Origin: Phocaeicola faecicola
GTDB taxonomy: Bacteria > Bacteroidota > Bacteroidia > Bacteroidales > Bacteroidaceae
DNA: 64,000 bases
Assembly: GCF_013618865.1 (NCBI RefSeq)
Contig: NZ_JABSOE010000018.1
Coordinates: 1-64,000 of the forward strand
Direction: 5' to 3'
Position 1 is the stretch's first letter. Every line of letters begins with the position of its first letter. Below, one piece after another: positions 62,080-64,000 of this stretch. The notes beneath the pieces were generated by a model. That model was not told where the DNA came from. It worked only from the letters and a program-made list of their open reading frames with translations, and did no database searches. The translations under genes and the position numbers were made by a program.

Positions 62080-63198
62080 ATGGAAATATATACCCCAAAA
62101 ACCAAGATCAAACTTTCTCCGGTGATAAGAAACGGGAGAGAATTTGTCGAAGTGACTTTCGGTAATGACAATGACATCCGCTTGTCGCTGTCGAAGGAAG
62201 AAAACGTACTGCTTGTCGGCGGCAGGGCTTATCTGCCGGCAGAAGATTTCGTGCTTGCCGAGTTCTTCGACCGCTATGTGAAAATGGCGTTTATAGACTA
62301 TTCTGCCATCAAGGAAACCGCCCCCCGTAAAGAGGAAGACAAACGGCCGCCACTGCCGGAAGGCTATCTGGAAAAACTTCAGCAAGTGCGTTACAGTGAC
62401 CATACCGTAAGGGTATATACCTCCTATTTCCGCGATTTCCAACAGCATTTCGAGGGGCGTAAGATTGAAACGGTTACCCCCGGCGAGATAAACGACTACC
62501 TGCTGTATCTCATCCACGAGAAAAACATATCCTCCTGCCAGCAAAACCAGCGTATCAACGCCATCAAGTTCTATTACGAGAAAGTTCTCGGTCAGGAACG
62601 GCGGTGTTACAAGGTGAACCGTGCCAAACGGGAGAAGACGCTGCCCGACGTGTTGAGCAAGGAGGAAATAAAGAAGATACTCGACGCGACGGTGACAGAC
62701 CTGCGCTTCTTCTGCATGTTCTCCATACTCTATTCCGCAGGATTGCGCATCAGCGAACTGCTGGAACTGAAACCCGGCGACATCAACGAATCCCGCTCCC
62801 TGATACGGGTGCGGCAGGGTAAAGGAAAAAAAGACCGCTACACCCTGCTATCAAAACCGTTGATGAAAAAGCTGACGGAATATAACAGACTATACAAACC
62901 GAAAGTGTGGCTTTTTGAACACAGACCGGGCGAACCTTTCACCGAGAGTATCGTGTCGAAACGGCTGAAGGCAGCGGCCCGGGAAGCGGGAATCACGAAA
63001 CGGATTTATCCGCACCTGCTGCGCCATTCGTTCGCCACCCACTTGCTGGAGCAAGGAACCGACATCAAGATTGTGAAAGAGCTTATGGGACATAACAACA
63101 TCAAGACAACGGAAAGGTATGTCCACATAGCCGACACTTTCAAAAGCAATATCAAAAGCCCGTTGGACGATCTGTTGATGGAGGAAGACGAGGTCTGA
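62080..63198 (+). CDS. XerD/integron-like tyrosine recombinase
   Basis: A 372-residue site-specific recombinase. The first 90 residues are unlike the Arm domain of IntDOT-type integrases and are of unknown role. A SAM-like core-binding domain (about 92-182) and a complete catalytic domain follow: R223 (AGLRISELLEL), K248 (RQGKGKKDR), H312 and R315 (PHLLRHSFATHLLE), H338 (LMGHNNIKTT) and the nucleophile Y347 (ERYVHI). It has no IntI-specific insertion between motifs. It is followed directly by AT-rich small genes, suggesting it shuffles those genes rather than moving the whole element. Confidence 0.93.
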   Translation: MEIYTPKTKIKLSPVIRNGREFVEVTFGNDNDIRLSLSKEENVLLVGGRAYLPAEDFVLAEFFDRYVKMAFIDYSAIKETAPRKEEDKRPPLPEGYLEKLQQVRYSDHTVRVYTSYFRDFQQHFEGRKIETVTPGEINDYLLYLIHEKNISSCQQNQRINAIKFYYEKVLGQERRCYKVNRAKREKTLPDVLSKEEIKKILDATVTDLRFFCMFSILYSAGLRISELLELKPGDINESRSLIRVRQGKGKKDRYTLLSKPLMKKLTEYNRLYKPKVWLFEHRPGEPFTESIVSKRLKAAAREAGITKRIYPHLLRHSFATHLLEQGTDIKIVKELMGHNNIKTTERYVHIADTFKSNIKSPLDDLLMEEDEV

Positions 63199-63262
63199 TA
63201 CTTAAAGAAAATAACAGCCAAATCGGCTGATAGTATAACGTTACTAATAAAGAAAAAATAAT
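63199..63262 (+). other. Recombinase-proximal spacer, possible integration site
   Basis: Contains the hairpin CAGCC-AAATC-GGCTG (63215-63229) and the palindrome TAACGTTA (63236-63243). It would occupy the attI-like position between recombinase and first cassette. There is no T run, so it is not a good terminator. Confidence 0.4.
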
Positions 63263-63502
63263 ATGTGTCAATACAAATCAATATGCAATCCTATAATGGA
63301 GCTTACAACACTTTTACAGAGTTATGGCTTCACAATAGAAAAACAAGAACTCAAAGATTGGCATTTCAATGAGTTTGAGATTGTGATGAAAGGAAAGAAA
63401 TCACAACTCCCAATGATAGATATAGAAGGAATAGAACAGCATAGCGATAATATTTATTGTTGCAAATGTCATTGGTCTGTTGTAAAGCTAATAATGAATT
63501 GA
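63263..63502 (+). CDS. Small AT-rich hypothetical gene, first after the recombinase
   Basis: A 79-residue protein with no recognised family. It starts MCQYKSICNPIMELTTLLQS; an alternative ATG lies at 63296. The A-rich sequence just upstream of 63263 favours the longer form by Bacteroidales initiation habits. The chain alternates strands and helices and ends with YCCKCHWSVVKLIMN, without signal peptide. Base composition is far more AT-rich than the preceding 16 kb. Size, position and composition suit a captured cassette, perhaps an immunity gene or a remnant of one. Function unknown. Confidence 0.6.
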   Translation: MCQYKSICNPIMELTTLLQSYGFTIEKQELKDWHFNEFEIVMKGKKSQLPMIDIEGIEQHSDNIYCCKCHWSVVKLIMN

Positions 63503-63503
63503 C

Positions 63504-63574
63504 ACGATAAAAATATTAGTAACAAGCGGCTTAACCTCCCCTAAAAAGGTCGTTTAGCCACCAAACATTATCGT
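63504..63574. repeat. attC-like imperfect palindrome between small genes
   Basis: Outer arms ACGATAA (63504-63510) and TTATCGT (63568-63574) are perfect complements. Inner arms GGCTTAAC (63528-63535) and GTTTAGCC (63552-63559) pair with one mismatch, and CCT (63540-63542) pairs with AGG (63547-63549) around AAAA. The inner arms resemble integron R boxes (RYYYAAC and, with one mismatch, GTTRRRY). The whole occupies nearly the full intergenic space, starting 1 base after the stop codon. No T run follows. Confidence 0.65.
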
Positions 63575-63592
63575 TCATAAAAAATAAATGGA

Positions 63593-64000
63593 ATGAATAA
63601 AATAGAGTCATTTAAATATATTCGCCCAATTTCTCCGAGTACAACATCATGTTACTCTGTTGGAGATATTCTTCCTATTGAGATTTCATGGGAATGTAAT
63701 GGAAAGGCGTATAATCGGAAACAAGAAAAAGGTGGTTTATGCGCTATCTTTTCAGAACATGATAATGTAGTCGGTGTTGTTGAGAATCCATATACTGGAG
63801 AATACAATTCAGCATATGTTTTAAGCGCAACAAATCAAATAATTTGGAATGTGTCTGATTTGTTTATTGCTACTTACGGGAATCTATATTATGGTAGAGC
63901 ACTACATTTCGTTGATGTGAGAGTTGAAAATGGAATTTTATACTTTTTCATCAATATATCAAATTGCGATTTTCGCTTTTCAATTAATGTAAAAACAGGA
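63593..64000 (+). CDS. Partial AT-rich gene, possible immunity protein (runs off the window)
   Basis: An open frame of 136 codons from the ATG at 63593 to the right edge, without a stop. It begins MNKIESFKYIRPISPSTTS and is rich in beta strands, with SWECNGKAYNRKQEKGGLCA, an ENPYTGEYNSAYV stretch and, near the end, NCDFRFSINVKTG, a pattern reminiscent of polymorphic-toxin immunity proteins. There is no signal peptide, so it would act in the cytosol. Composition is strongly AT-rich. The immunity guess rests on general appearance and context, not on a recognised family. Confidence 0.65.
   Translation, partial: MNKIESFKYIRPISPSTTSCYSVGDILPIEISWECNGKAYNRKQEKGGLCAIFSEHDNVVGVVENPYTGEYNSAYVLSATNQIIWNVSDLFIATYGNLYYGRALHFVDVRVENGILYFFINISNCDFRFSINVKTG

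Larger units (their letters stand above)
46980..64000. mobile_element. Partial integrative conjugative-type element (RteC/Xis/TopB type), right end outside the window
   Basis: Contiguous genes typical of Bacteroidales conjugative transposons: AraC regulator, RteC, paired Xis-like HTH proteins, YhcG nuclease, methylase-helicase, DUF1896, TopB, DUF4099/DUF3945. Base composition rises visibly in GC over 47.2-62 kb compared with the flanks, then drops sharply after 63.2 kb. No relaxase, coupling protein or Tra genes are in the window, so the element either continues right or is a partial island. The left border is an estimate between 46.7 and 47.2 kb. Confidence 0.8.

Noticed and set aside
1-64000. 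CRISPR arrays, tRNA or rRNA genes and insertion sequences
   Set aside because: No regularly spaced repeats, cloverleaf sequences, rRNA-like stretches or transposase genes were recognised anywhere in the window.

Overview
The window looks like the chromosome of a Bacteroidales gut bacterium, most likely Bacteroides or Phocaeicola. Signs of this are the promoters of the form TTTG-N19/20-TAnnTTTG, SusC/SusD-type outer-membrane pairs, many exported lipoproteins, an HmuYRSTUV haem locus and an RteC-controlled mobile element. No rRNA, tRNA or CRISPR array was seen. Species assignment is inference.

Positions 1-14.1 kb hold ordinary chromosomal genes. These are a two-component system with a TPR sensor kinase (minus strand), phosphoglucomutase, an NADH pyrophosphatase (NudC), a ResB-CcsA cytochrome c maturation pair in one operon with a three-haem cytochrome c peroxidase, the RNA-binding protein Tex, and a secreted M3 peptidyl-dipeptidase.

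Positions 14.1-32.9 kb are a long minus-strand iron/haem region read from about 32.83 kb downwards. It holds HmuY (haem-binding lipoprotein), HmuR (haem TonB receptor), HmuS (CobN-like, probably taking iron from haem), HmuT/U/V (membrane proteins; U resembles ExbB and V resembles ExbD), then a SusC/SusD-like pair, a surface lipoprotein, an M16 zinc peptidase and a ChaN-like protein. I read this as one pathway: capture of haem or a haem protein outside, proteolysis in the periplasm, and removal of iron at the inner membrane. A divergent pair at 33-35.8 kb encodes a tiny exported protein with three HxH motifs and a second TonB receptor with a CxxC motif in its plug.

Positions 36-46.7 kb are again chromosomal: a secreted 5'-nucleotidase, a tripartite RND efflux operon, a YgbA-like protein, a ThrE-type amino-acid exporter with a small monooxygenase-fold protein, and a lipid-anchored nitroreductase.

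From about 46.9 kb to the right edge lies part of an integrative conjugative-type element. It is GC-rich with different gene content: an AraC regulator, RteC, two Xis-like HTH proteins, a YhcG-type nuclease, a 2040-residue DNA methylase-helicase, DUF1896, topoisomerase TopB, a small membrane protein and a DUF4099/DUF3945 protein. No relaxase or transfer genes are visible. The element carries a XerD-like tyrosine recombinase followed by abruptly AT-rich small genes, separated by a palindromic intergenic sequence. That arrangement resembles the start of a recombinase-associated immunity-gene array (rAID-like, integron-like) and is the most interesting part of the window. It continues past position 64000.
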